Assembly: GCF_001500045.1 (NCBI RefSeq)
Contig: NZ_LQIX01000001.1
Location: 558,001-622,000, forward strand
Direction: 5' to 3'
Origin: Mycobacterium sp. GA-1199
Lineage (GTDB): Bacteria; Actinomycetota; Actinomycetes; Mycobacteriales; Mycobacteriaceae
Length of the DNA: 64,000 bases
The translations under genes were made by a program, and so were the position numbers. Shown in pieces: positions 50,894 through 59,078 of this stretch (position 1 is its first letter; each line of letters begins with the position of its first letter). Below the pieces are notes generated by a model. That model did no database searches. It saw only the letters and a program-made list of their open reading frames with translations, and had not been told where the DNA came from.

Positions 50894-51427
50894 CTAGCGG
50901 GTGTGCCGGAACACCAGGTCGCCGGAGATCGTCGACTTGTCGCCGATCATGCCCACGAGGTTTCCGTCGACCCCGAAGTCCCGCCGGCTGATGGTTGCCT
51001 TGGTGGCCAGCCGCATCCCGCCGTCGCCGACCGGTGTGACCTTGGTGCGCAGTGTCAGCGGTCGGGTCGTGCCCTTGATCGTCAGTTCGGCTCGCAGGTC
51101 GATGGTGTCGCCGTCGATCGCGTCGGCTCCGGTGATGAGCACGCTGATCTCCGGATGGGTCTCTGCTCCAAAAAAATCGGCGGAGTGCAGGTGTTCATCG
51201 CGTTTACGGATACCGGTACGCAGTGACGCGGCTTTGATCTCGATATGCCCGGAAACGGTTTGTGGCGCGGATAATTGGCCGTCACCGCCGAATTCGGTGA
51301 ACCGGCCCTTGACGGGCACGAGGCCCCACATCGACTTGCTGCGCACCGTGATCGTGGACTGGGCCGGGTCCAGCGTCCATGTTCCCGTCGAAGCGGGATC
51401 ACTGAAAAGCTCACTCAGACTTACCAT
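50894..51427 (-). CDS. YceI family protein
   Basis: The protein has 177 residues. The lipocalin-like YceI pattern is TWTLDPAQSTITVRSKSM, VKGRFTEFGGDGQL and GHIEIKAASLRTGIRKRDEHLHSADFF, then LTIKGTTRPLTL and ISRRDFGVDG. No signal peptide is seen, so it may be cytoplasmic, unlike E. coli YceI. It would bind an isoprenoid-type hydrophobic ligand. The 15-base gap to the receiver gene suggests co-transcription. Confidence 0.85.
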   Translation of the reverse strand: MVSLSELFSDPASTGTWTLDPAQSTITVRSKSMWGLVPVKGRFTEFGGDGQLSAPQTVSGHIEIKAASLRTGIRKRDEHLHSADFFGAETHPEISVLITGADAIDGDTIDLRAELTIKGTTRPLTLRTKVTPVGDGGMRLATKATISRRDFGVDGNLVGMIGDKSTISGDLVFRHTR

Positions 51428-51467
51428 GTCGTCTCCTGGTTGAATGTTCGGCGTCGCCGCCGGATCG

Positions 51468-51857
51468 TTACGCGGGCTCGAGCAGTGGAGCGATCTCCGC
51501 CGGGTCGAAGTACTCGTCGATCCGGCTGATCAGGCCGTCGGCGCCCAGCTTGATGATGATGCCGACGCGCATCGCGATGACGCCGCCGTTGTGTCCTGCC
51601 GCGTGCAGGATGTGCTGCTGGACCAACCCCCCGTCGAACAGCTGTCGATCGATGACCTCGTATCGGCGTTGGGAGGTGGTGTCGATGAACCAGTGGAGGA
51701 CTCGAAGTGCCCGGTCCTTGTCGCGGTCGCGGTCGGCCACCTTCCAGACCACGATGTCGTCGTGCCACAGCCGCGAAATCGTGTCGCGGTCGCCGGACTC
51801 GATGGCCGCGAACAAGCGATCCGCCACGTCGGTGACGGTGTCGTGGGCAACGGTCAC
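51468..51857 (-). CDS. SnoaL-like/NTF2-fold protein
   Basis: The protein has 129 residues, beginning VTVAHDTVTDVADRLFAAI. The cone-shaped alpha+beta barrel pattern (DTISRLWHDDIVVWKV, HILHAAGHNGGVIAMRVG, FDPAEIAPL) is SnoaL-like. GTG 51857 was chosen because AAGGAGG sits 5 bases upstream; this is the strongest ribosome site in the area. The function is unknown. It diverges from the methyltransferase. Confidence 0.75.
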   Translation of the reverse strand: MTVAHDTVTDVADRLFAAIESGDRDTISRLWHDDIVVWKVADRDRDKDRALRVLHWFIDTTSQRRYEVIDRQLFDGGLVQQHILHAAGHNGGVIAMRVGIIIKLGADGLISRIDEYFDPAEIAPLLEPA

Positions 51858-51904
51858 GTGATCCTCCTTGACCTCAACGCCGATTGAGGTTGAACACTGG
51901 CGGC

Positions 51905-52537
51905 ATGGATGTGACACCTACTCTCTCGCTATTCGACGACGCCTACAAGAGCGGGACCGCACCATGGGTGATCGGCGAGCCGCAGCCGGCGATCGTCAAA
52001 CTGGAACGCTCCGGCCTGATCCGTGGCACGGTGCTCGACGTCGGCTGCGGCGCCGGTGAGCACACGATCCTGCTCACCGGACTCGGTTACGACGTGCTCG
52101 GCGTCGACTACGCACCGTCGGCGGTCGATCATGCGCGCAAAAACGCCGAGGCAAAGGGTGTCGACGCGCGGTTCGAGGTCGCCGATGCCATGGATCTCGG
52201 GAAGGCCACCTACGACACCATCGTCGACAGCGCGCTGTTCCACATCTTCGATGAGACCGACCGCGCCAGATACGTAGCCAGTCTGCGTGCGGCGTGCCGG
52301 CCGGGCGGCGTGGTCCACGTGCTCGCGCTTTCCGACCGCGGCCGCGGATTCGGCCCGCAGGTCAGCGAATCCGACATCCGCGACGCGTTCGGCGACGGTT
52401 GGCTGCTGGAGTCGCTGGGGGAGACCACCTACCGTGGCGTCGTTCACCCCGCCCAGGCCGATGCCATCGGATTGGCGGCCGGAAGTCTCGTCGACGAACC
52501 GGCGTGGCTCGCCCGAATTCGCCGCCGCCCCTCCTGA
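51905..52537 (+). CDS. Class I SAM-dependent methyltransferase
   Basis: The protein has 210 residues. SAM motif I is VLDVGCGAGEHT (about 44-55), motif II GVDYAPSAV, and motif IV region IVDSALFHIF. It resembles small-molecule methyltransferases of the UbiE type; the substrate is unknown. ATG 51905 gives MDVTPTLSLF. It converges with the last gene of the catabolic operon across a palindrome at 52538-52590. Confidence 0.8.
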   Translation: MDVTPTLSLFDDAYKSGTAPWVIGEPQPAIVKLERSGLIRGTVLDVGCGAGEHTILLTGLGYDVLGVDYAPSAVDHARKNAEAKGVDARFEVADAMDLGKATYDTIVDSALFHIFDETDRARYVASLRAACRPGGVVHVLALSDRGRGFGPQVSESDIRDAFGDGWLLESLGETTYRGVVHPAQADAIGLAAGSLVDEPAWLARIRRRPS

Positions 52538-52590
52538 GCGATTTGTGCGTGATTCCGTTCGCTCAGCGATCGTTTTCACTCACAAATCGC
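52538..52590. terminator. Imperfect palindrome between convergent genes, likely bidirectional terminator
   Basis: GCGATTTGTGCGTGA (52538-52552) is inverted at 52576-52590 with one mismatch, around a 23-base loop. It begins directly after the methyltransferase stop and ends one base before the DUF6285 stop. The flanking CGC/GCG strengthens the stem. It could terminate transcription both ways. Confidence 0.6.
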
Positions 52591-52591
52591 A

Positions 52592-52933
52592 TCAGTAGCC
52601 GGGGTGGTTGACGTCAAGGCGGTGCCGCACGATTGTCCGCAGCACGGGCAACAGCTCTGCGGCGCGGCCGTCGAGCTCGCCTGAGCGGATCGCGGCGGCC
52701 AGTTCGGGTTCGTCGCGGTAACCGAGTTCGCGCAGGGCTTCGGTGACCTCGCCGGAAGACGTGTCGAGTAGTTCGCGTTCGACGATGCGCAACACATTGG
52801 CCGCGACGCGGGCGTGGAAGTTGACCTGGCCCGCATCGGCGGATCCGGTGGCGTTGCGGACGTCCTTCTCGAGGAAGCCGGCGACGGCGGCGACGAGTTC
52901 AGCCGCCGTCGGTCGGCCGTACAGCCAGCTCAT
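52592..52933 (-). CDS. DUF6285 domain protein (LvaB-like candidate)
   Basis: The protein has 113 residues. The helical pattern GRPTAAELVAAVAGFLEKDV and FHARVAANVLRIVERELL is DUF6285-like. Such small proteins often accompany APH-type kinases and acyl-CoA dehydrogenases. In Pseudomonas levulinate catabolism the small LvaB assists LvaA, the kinase that phosphorylates 4-hydroxyvaleryl-CoA; this protein is a candidate equivalent (inference). It overlaps the kinase stop by 4 bases and is the last gene of an eight-gene operon. Confidence 0.72.
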   Translation of the reverse strand: MSWLYGRPTAAELVAAVAGFLEKDVRNATGSADAGQVNFHARVAANVLRIVERELLDTSSGEVTEALRELGYRDEPELAAAIRSGELDGRAAELLPVLRTIVRHRLDVNHPGY

Positions 52934-53901
52934 CGCGGTCCTCCTCCTTCGAGCAGATCCAACACGTCCCACTCGGTTTCGCTGACCCGCCGTCCGATCG
53001 CGGCCAGCTCGACCGACTCCGTCTGCCCCGACAGGTGACGTTCGGCCTGGTATCTGCAGATGACGCCCCACCGCAGGGTGGCCACGGTCAACCACCACCG
53101 GAACGCCTCCCGGTCCAGCGTCACGCCCGCGGCCGATTCATAGGCGACCAGGAAGTCCTCGACGCTGCCCAAACCGCCGGCACCGCGATCCTCCGGCGCG
53201 CCGAAACGCCATGCCCGGATACAGAACCAGGCCAGGTCCTCATAGACCTCCCCGATGTGGACGAGCTCCCAGTCCAGCACCGCCGCCAGCCCAGTGTCGT
53301 CGACAATCAGGTTGCCCATCCGGAAGTCACCGTGCACCAGCACGTGCTGCGACGACGGCGGGCGGTTGCCCTCGAGCCAGCGGAATGCCCATTCGAATGT
53401 CGCTGTGGTATCGCCCATTTCGTCGAGGCGAGCCCGCCATTCGGACAGCTGATCCGACGGCGGCACCTCAATCCCCTGGTGGTCCGCGCGGTGGATGGCA
53501 GCAAGCGCCTGAGCGCACTGGACCAGCAACCGCTCGCGGCCGGGATCGTCCAGCGAGCGATAAATCCTGCGCACGATCGTCTCACCGCCGATGGCGTCGC
53601 AGATCAGATACGGATTACCCAGTGCGGCAGGGGAGTTGTCGGCGGTGAGGATGTGGGGCACCGGCGCCCCCGCGGCGGCCGCCCGTTGCTGAACGGCGGC
53701 TTCCAGTTCCATGCTCGCGTGGACGTCGTCGGGCGGGCCCGTGCGCAGAATCAGGGCGCGACGGGTGTCGGTGACCGCGTCGAACGCCCACGTCGTGCGG
53801 CTCGCCCCGCCGGTCAGCGCGTGCAGATTCTCGACGGCGACGCCCTCGCCGAGCACCGGGGCGAGGACGCCGGTGAGAGCGTCGGCGAGTTCGCGGCTCA
53901 A
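52930..53901 (-). CDS. Phosphotransferase family (APH-like) kinase, ACAD10/LvaA type
   Basis: The protein has 323 residues. The Brenner-like catalytic loop is VLVHGDFRMGNL and the metal-binding strand is AVLDWELVHIGEVYEDLAW. The N-terminal lobe starts LTGGASRTTWAF. This type is fused or adjacent to acyl-CoA dehydrogenases (ACAD10/11 in animals, LvaA in bacteria) and phosphorylates 4-hydroxyacyl-CoAs. The start is a TTG at 53901, part of a 4-base TTGA overlap with the dehydrogenase stop; TTG is unusual and worth checking. Confidence 0.82.
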   Translation of the reverse strand: MSRELADALTGVLAPVLGEGVAVENLHALTGGASRTTWAFDAVTDTRRALILRTGPPDDVHASMELEAAVQQRAAAAGAPVPHILTADNSPAALGNPYLICDAIGGETIVRRIYRSLDDPGRERLLVQCAQALAAIHRADHQGIEVPPSDQLSEWRARLDEMGDTTATFEWAFRWLEGNRPPSSQHVLVHGDFRMGNLIVDDTGLAAVLDWELVHIGEVYEDLAWFCIRAWRFGAPEDRGAGGLGSVEDFLVAYESAAGVTLDREAFRWWLTVATLRWGVICRYQAERHLSGQTESVELAAIGRRVSETEWDVLDLLEGGGPR

Positions 53902-55136
53902 CGCTTGCCGAACCCGAACAGCCGCTGTGCCACCCGCCGGATCTGAATCTCCTCGGCTCCCTCGGTGATCCGGTACCGCCGGTGATGGCGGTAGATGTGT
54001 TCGAACGGTTCGTGCCTGCTGTAGCCGACGCCGCCGAACACCTGCATTGCGCGGTCGGCGGCATCACAGACCAGCCGGTTGGCACGATAGTTGGCCATCG
54101 ACACCTTGTCCGAGACCTCCATGTGGTGGTTGCGGTCCAACTCCGTTGCCGCGTAATACACCAACAGCCGCACCATCTGCGCTTCGGTCTGCAACTCCAC
54201 CAGAGGCCACTGCACGGCCTGGTTCACGGCCAGCGGCTTGCCGAAGACCTTGCGGTCTCCCGCGTACTGCACGGCGCGGTCGATGCAGTATTGCGCGGCG
54301 CCGAGGCTGCTGGCCGCCTGGCGAATCCTGTTCTCGTGCAGGAACGTTTGGCCCACCTCCAGGCCGCGGTCGATCTCACCGAGCACCGCGTCGGCGGGCA
54401 CCCGGACGTCCTTCAGTTCGACCTCGCCGTGGTCGGTCGGCATGTTGAACGACCACCAGTAGTACGGCACGGTGAATCCGGGGGCGTCGGTGGGCACCAG
54501 GAACGCGGTGATGCCGCGGGCCTGTCCGGCTTCTCCGGAAGTGCGGGCGAACACCAGATCGTGGGTGGCGCGGTGCACTCCGGTGTTGAATCGTTTGGCG
54601 CCGTTGATGATCCACTCGTCACCGTCGCGCACCGCGGTGGTCTCCATCCAGGTGGCGTCCGACCCGTGTGCGGGCTCGGTGAGGCCGAAGGCCATCGACC
54701 GTTTGCCGGTGATCAACGCCTCGGTCCACTCGGCTTTCTGCGCGTCGGTGCCGAACCGGTCCATCATGATGACCTGCGGGAAGTTGCCGACGATCGACGA
54801 CTCGTTCTGCAGGTCGTTGTGCAGCCCGAGGCCCTTGTGCGCGAGATGTTCGCGGATGACGGCCATGTCGATGTTGCTTCCGTCGCGGCCACCGAACCGC
54901 GACGGCAGCCCGTAGCGCAGCCAGCCCGCCGCGTCCGCGCGCCTGCGCATCTCGTCGAGCAGGTCCTCCCATTCCCGGCGAGGGATCCCGTCGTTGTCCC
55001 AGTCCGTACGGGCATGTTCGCGACGCTTGTCGAAGAACTGGATGTTCTCGCGTTCCAGCGGCTTGATCTCTGCCTCGATGAAGGCGTCCATGTCGGCGAG
55101 GAGTTGGGGCAGATGGTCGGGCAGAGCGAAATCCAC
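53898..55136 (-). CDS. Acyl-CoA dehydrogenase (ACAD10/11 or LvaC type)
   Basis: The protein has 412 residues. ACAD features are FGLTEPAHGSDATWMET (FAD site), WIINGAKRFNTG, FGGVGYSRHEPFEHIYR and the C-terminal ITEGAEEIQIRRVAQ with the catalytic-type glutamate. It oxidises an acyl-CoA or, in the ACAD11-like setting, eliminates phosphate from 4-phosphoacyl-CoA. The start is GTG 55136 behind AAAGGA. It is followed by the kinase with a 4-base overlap. A TetR gene lies 20 bases upstream in the same operon. Confidence 0.85.
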   Translation of the reverse strand: MDFALPDHLPQLLADMDAFIEAEIKPLERENIQFFDKRREHARTDWDNDGIPRREWEDLLDEMRRRADAAGWLRYGLPSRFGGRDGSNIDMAVIREHLAHKGLGLHNDLQNESSIVGNFPQVIMMDRFGTDAQKAEWTEALITGKRSMAFGLTEPAHGSDATWMETTAVRDGDEWIINGAKRFNTGVHRATHDLVFARTSGEAGQARGITAFLVPTDAPGFTVPYYWWSFNMPTDHGEVELKDVRVPADAVLGEIDRGLEVGQTFLHENRIRQAASSLGAAQYCIDRAVQYAGDRKVFGKPLAVNQAVQWPLVELQTEAQMVRLLVYYAATELDRNHHMEVSDKVSMANYRANRLVCDAADRAMQVFGGVGYSRHEPFEHIYRHHRRYRITEGAEEIQIRRVAQRLFGFGKR

Positions 55137-55156
55137 GTTGATTTCCTTTCCGGGGT

Positions 55157-55777
55157 TCAGAAACCGTACAGCGTCTTCTTCCAGATCCTCGACAGCGTCG
55201 CGATCGCATCCTCGTCGGTCAGCTCGATGCCGAGGCCCGATGTTCCGACGAAGACGGTGGTGAAGTTCTCGAACAGCAGCGCGATGGCCGCCGCGGTGTG
55301 CTCGGGATTGAGTTCGGCGCCGTAGCCCTGCTCCTGTGCTCGGCGCACCGACGCGGCGACGACGTCCATCCCCAGCCGGCGAAACTCGTTCTGCACCGCG
55401 GCGAACCGGGGTTGGGTTGCGGCCAGTTGCGCCACCGCGATCATGATCCCGATGTTCTGTTTGAACATGTTCCAGTAGCCGGTGACCACGCTGCGGAAGA
55501 ACGCGTCGTCCTCCGGTGATTCCGGTAGGTCCAGCGCCCCGCCGGACGGTGCCACCACCTCGCGCAGGAACGACTGCGCGAGCACCGCCAGCAGGTCTTC
55601 CTTGTCCGTGAAGTAGCGGTAGAAGGAAGCCGGGGACTTACCCGCCGCCGAGGTGATGTCGCCGAGCGTCGTACCGTGAAAACCCCGTTCGGCGAACAGC
55701 TTCCGCGCGGCCTTTTCGATGGCCTCGCGGGTCTGGCGGCCCTTGGCGCTCAGCGTTGCCGACGGTCCGGTGGGCAC
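55157..55777 (-). CDS. TetR/AcrR family regulator inside the catabolic operon
   Basis: The protein has 206 residues. The DNA-binding domain has GRQTREAIEKAARKLFAERG, LGDITSAAGKSPASFYRYF (helix-turn-helix) followed by the helical ligand domain with NIGIMIAVAQLAATQPRF. The start is GTG 55777, 6 bases after the HMG-CoA-lyase-like stop. Its place inside the operon makes it the probable repressor of the palindrome at 60220-60245. Confidence 0.85.
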   Translation of the reverse strand: MPTGPSATLSAKGRQTREAIEKAARKLFAERGFHGTTLGDITSAAGKSPASFYRYFTDKEDLLAVLAQSFLREVVAPSGGALDLPESPEDDAFFRSVVTGYWNMFKQNIGIMIAVAQLAATQPRFAAVQNEFRRLGMDVVAASVRRAQEQGYGAELNPEHTAAAIALLFENFTTVFVGTSGLGIELTDEDAIATLSRIWKKTLYGF

Positions 55778-55783
55778 GTGCGC

Positions 55784-56698
55784 TCAGTTCAGGATTCGGT
55801 CGCCGGCGCGCAGCAGCGAACTCGGAAGATCGTGTCCGACCAGGCGTTGCGCCACACCCGCCGCTTCGATCGCGGCGACCAGGTCCACATCGACGCCGAT
55901 CCCGCTGTCGCGCAACAGATACACCAAGTCCTCGGTGGCGATGTTGCCGCTCGCGCCGGGTGCGAACGGGCAACCGCCGAGCCCGCCCACAGACGCGTCC
56001 AGCCGGGTGATGCCCGCCGTGACCGCCGCATAGGCACTGGCCAGCCCGGCCCCGCGGGTGTTGTGGAAGTGTGCGCCGAGCGGGATCTCGCCGACCATCG
56101 GGCGCAGCGCCTCGATCGTCTCGGTCACCCGCCGCGGGGTGGCGGTACCGATGGTGTCGGCGATCGCCAGCCGGTCAACCTCGCTCGACAACGCCGTCGT
56201 CATCACGTCGACGACCCGCTGATGCGGTGTCGGCCCGTCGAACGGACAGTCCCATGTGGTCGCGACGATGACCTCGACGCTGGCCCCGCTGTCGTGCGCG
56301 ATCGCGATGATCTCCGGAATCAACGCCGTCGACTCTGCCGACGTGCGGCCCACATTGGCGCGGCTGTGGCCGTCGGCGGCCGACACCACGTACTCGATCG
56401 ACGACAGCCCCGCCGCGATCGCTCGTTTGGCGCCGTTCGGGCTGGCCACCAGCGCGGAGAATTCGATGCCGTGCGAATCGCGGTACTCCTGCAGATGCGT
56501 GGCGAGATCGGCGGCGTCGGCCAGGGCGGGCACCTTCGACGGCGAGACGAACGCCGTCGCCTCCATCTCGCGCACCCCCGTGGCGGCGACGGCGGCCAGC
56601 AGTTCGAGCTTGGCCGACAACGAAATCGGATCCTCGATTTGCAGGCCGTCACGCAGCGAAACGTCCCGTATCTGCACGTGTTCGGGTAGTTCGTTCAC
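55784..56698 (-). CDS. HMG-CoA lyase-like (DRE-TIM) enzyme
   Basis: The protein has 304 residues. The TIM-barrel metal motif is VSLRDGLQIE; histidines occur in GAHFHNTRGAG; the active-site cysteine loop is GGLGGCPFAPGASGNIATED. This is the 3-hydroxy-3-methylglutaryl-CoA lyase family, which splits HMG-CoA or related acyl-CoAs to acetyl-CoA and a keto acid. The start GTG 56698 overlaps the CoA-transferase stop (GTGA). The substrate may differ from HMG-CoA. Confidence 0.87.
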   Translation of the reverse strand: MNELPEHVQIRDVSLRDGLQIEDPISLSAKLELLAAVAATGVREMEATAFVSPSKVPALADAADLATHLQEYRDSHGIEFSALVASPNGAKRAIAAGLSSIEYVVSAADGHSRANVGRTSAESTALIPEIIAIAHDSGASVEVIVATTWDCPFDGPTPHQRVVDVMTTALSSEVDRLAIADTIGTATPRRVTETIEALRPMVGEIPLGAHFHNTRGAGLASAYAAVTAGITRLDASVGGLGGCPFAPGASGNIATEDLVYLLRDSGIGVDVDLVAAIEAAGVAQRLVGHDLPSSLLRAGDRILN

Positions 56699-57900
56699 AG
56701 CACTCCCTCCGCCCTGAGCGCGTCGAGTTCGGCGGGACTCTTGCCGAGCAGGCCGCAGTAGACCTCGTCGTTGTGTTGGCCGGGTGCGGCCGGCCCGGCA
56801 TAGCGCACGGTCCCGGGTGTCTCCGAGAGCACCGGCACGACGCCGGGACCCAGCACGGGCCGTCCGACCCGATCGTCCCAGTGCTCGACGAGCATCCCGC
56901 GCGCCCGCAGCTGCGGATCCTCCACGACCTCGGCGACGGTGTTGATCGGTCCGGCGATCACGCCTGCGGCACTGAGGGTTTCGATGATGTCGGCGGGTTG
57001 GTGTGCTGCGGCCCAGTCGCCGATGATCTTGTCCAGTTCGTCCTGATTGCGTCCGCGGGCAACGTGGTTGGCGAACCGGTCGTCGGTGGCCAGTTCGGGG
57101 CGGCCCATCGCTTCACACAGTCGACGGAAGACGGTGTCCTGGTTGGCCGCGATCACCACCCAGCTTCCGTCGGCGCTGCGGTAGATGTTCGACGGTGCGA
57201 TACCCTCCAGCCGCGTGCCCGACGGACCGCGCACCACGCCACCGACGTCGTAGTCGGGGATGGTGGATTCCTGGACCGCCAGGCAGGCCTCGGTGAGCGC
57301 CGCGTCGACGACCTGACCGTCCCCGCTCACCGAGCGGCGGTACAGCGCGGCGAGCGCGCCCTGTGCGGCGAACATGCCCGCGAGGCTGTCGCCCAGCGAC
57401 AGCGCCAGTCGGGGCGGCGGGCCGCCGGGGAAGCCGTTCATGTGGCGAAGGCCGCTGGCGGCCTCGGCGACCGAGGCGTAGCCCGCCTTGTGCGCCTCGG
57501 GCCCGGTCTGCCCGTAACCGGAGACGCGCACGAGGATGATCCCGCGATTGCGTTCGCGCAGCACGTCGTAACCCAGGTTCCACTTCTCCAGCGTGCCCGG
57601 CCGGAAGTTCTCGACGATGATGTCGGAGCGCTCGACGAGGTCGAGGAACAGGGCGCGGCCACCGTCGGTCCGCAGGTTCAGCGTGACGGCTTTCTTGTTG
57701 CGCGCGTGCACGGTCCAGAAGAAGTGATGGCCGTCGAGCTCGGCCTGGCCCCACGTGCGCAGGGGATCCGGGGCGCCCGGCGACTCGATCTTGATCACCT
57801 CGGCCCCCATGTCGCCGAGCAGGCGTCCGGCGAACGGCCCCGAGATCAATGTGCCGACCTCGATGACGCGGATGCCGTCCAGCGGACCCGTGACGCTCAT
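56695..57900 (-). CDS. CaiB/BaiF family CoA-transferase
   Basis: The protein has 401 residues. The family III pattern GIRVIEVGTLISGPFAGRLL, GAEVIKIESPG and ARNKKAVTLNL is followed by the catalytic-type aspartate in LALSLGDSLAGM. It moves CoA from a donor thioester to a carboxylic acid. The ATG 57900 overlaps the hydrolase stop (ATGA) and its stop overlaps the lyase start, so it is translationally coupled on both sides. Confidence 0.88.
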   Translation of the reverse strand: MSVTGPLDGIRVIEVGTLISGPFAGRLLGDMGAEVIKIESPGAPDPLRTWGQAELDGHHFFWTVHARNKKAVTLNLRTDGGRALFLDLVERSDIIVENFRPGTLEKWNLGYDVLRERNRGIILVRVSGYGQTGPEAHKAGYASVAEAASGLRHMNGFPGGPPPRLALSLGDSLAGMFAAQGALAALYRRSVSGDGQVVDAALTEACLAVQESTIPDYDVGGVVRGPSGTRLEGIAPSNIYRSADGSWVVIAANQDTVFRRLCEAMGRPELATDDRFANHVARGRNQDELDKIIGDWAAAHQPADIIETLSAAGVIAGPINTVAEVVEDPQLRARGMLVEHWDDRVGRPVLGPGVVPVLSETPGTVRYAGPAAPGQHNDEVYCGLLGKSPAELDALRAEGVL

Positions 57901-59078
57901 CGCGAGAAGCCGTGCCTGTGCAGCCAGTCGGTGACGACCCCGACCGCTTCGCGCAGCTTGTCGCGCTGGTCGGCGCCCGCGTAATAGTGGTTCGCGCCCG
58001 GGATCTCGTGCATCTCCTTGTCATGATGCCCGATCGCCTCGTAGAGCCTGCGGGTGTGGCTCGGTGTGCACGCGTCGTCGGCGAGGTTGCCGATCACCAG
58101 GGTCGGCACCGCGATGTCCGGACCGCACGCCACCGCGTCGCCGTTGGCGTCGTCGTAGCTCCATTGCGACAGCCAGCTGCGCAGGGTGCAGAACCGAGCG
58201 AGCCCGACCGGGCTGTTGTTCACCACCTGGGGGTCACCCAGGTAGCACGTTCCCGGGGTGCGTTCGTTGGGGTCGACGGCGGGGTCCAGCCATCGGGGGT
58301 CGGCCATGGTGCCGTGCACGACGAACGCGAACTCGTCATCCGGCCGGCCCGCGGCTTTGAGTTCGGCGAGTTTGTCCTTGACCCACTTGGTGATTCGCCG
58401 GTTGCGGTCGATCTGCGCTTTCCGGTAGCGGTCGAGGAACTCCTGGGTGTAAGGCGGCTGGTTGGGGTTGTCCGGGTTGTACAGATCCAGTTCCGGATCG
58501 CGCCTGGTCGGATCGGACTCGTCGAGGATCGACGCGTCGAGCCACTCGGTCAGGGTGCCGTGGCGACTGATGTGGGCGGCCAGCAGCATCAACCCGTCGG
58601 CGGGGATGAGGCCGAGCTTGGTGAGATCCGGCCCGTCGCCCGACGGGCTCGCGGTGATCGTGGGGTGCTGGGCCTGCTGCTGGTAGAACACCGACAGCGA
58701 CCCGCCGCCGCTCCACCCGGCCAGCACGACCTTCGAATAGCCCCAGCGGTTCTTGGCGTCCTTGATGCATTCGCCGAGGTCCTCGACGACCTTCTCCATC
58801 AGCAGCGCCGAGTCGGTGCCGCGGAATCGGCTGTTGCAGTAGATGACGTGGTGTCCCGCCCGGGCCAACCCGTTCATCATCGGCAGGTAGGCGCCGCCGC
58901 CGATCGGGTGCATGAACACCAGCACGGTGTCTGAGGGTTTGTCTTTGGGCCGCAACAGGTGGCTTTCGAGCACCACCAGCTCAGCCACCCCGCCGTACAC
59001 GTCGCGGACGCCCGACGTGTTCTGGTAGGCAACGAGATACGGAATGCGGTCGTACTCGTGTTTCACGGCCGTCGTCAC
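57897..59078 (-). CDS. Alpha/beta hydrolase of the catabolic operon
   Basis: The protein has 393 residues. The nucleophile elbow is LAGWSGGGSLSVFY, with an oxyanion strand LVFMHPIGGGAYLP. A catalytic His is likely in IPGANHYYAG. An unusually long insert of about 120 residues follows the elbow. The GTG at 59078 overlaps the dioxygenase-like stop as GTGA. A role in opening a lactone or cleaving an ester or a ring-fission product is possible, but not shown. Confidence 0.8.
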   Translation of the reverse strand: MTTAVKHEYDRIPYLVAYQNTSGVRDVYGGVAELVVLESHLLRPKDKPSDTVLVFMHPIGGGAYLPMMNGLARAGHHVIYCNSRFRGTDSALLMEKVVEDLGECIKDAKNRWGYSKVVLAGWSGGGSLSVFYQQQAQHPTITASPSGDGPDLTKLGLIPADGLMLLAAHISRHGTLTEWLDASILDESDPTRRDPELDLYNPDNPNQPPYTQEFLDRYRKAQIDRNRRITKWVKDKLAELKAAGRPDDEFAFVVHGTMADPRWLDPAVDPNERTPGTCYLGDPQVVNNSPVGLARFCTLRSWLSQWSYDDANGDAVACGPDIAVPTLVIGNLADDACTPSHTRRLYEAIGHHDKEMHEIPGANHYYAGADQRDKLREAVGVVTDWLHRHGFSR

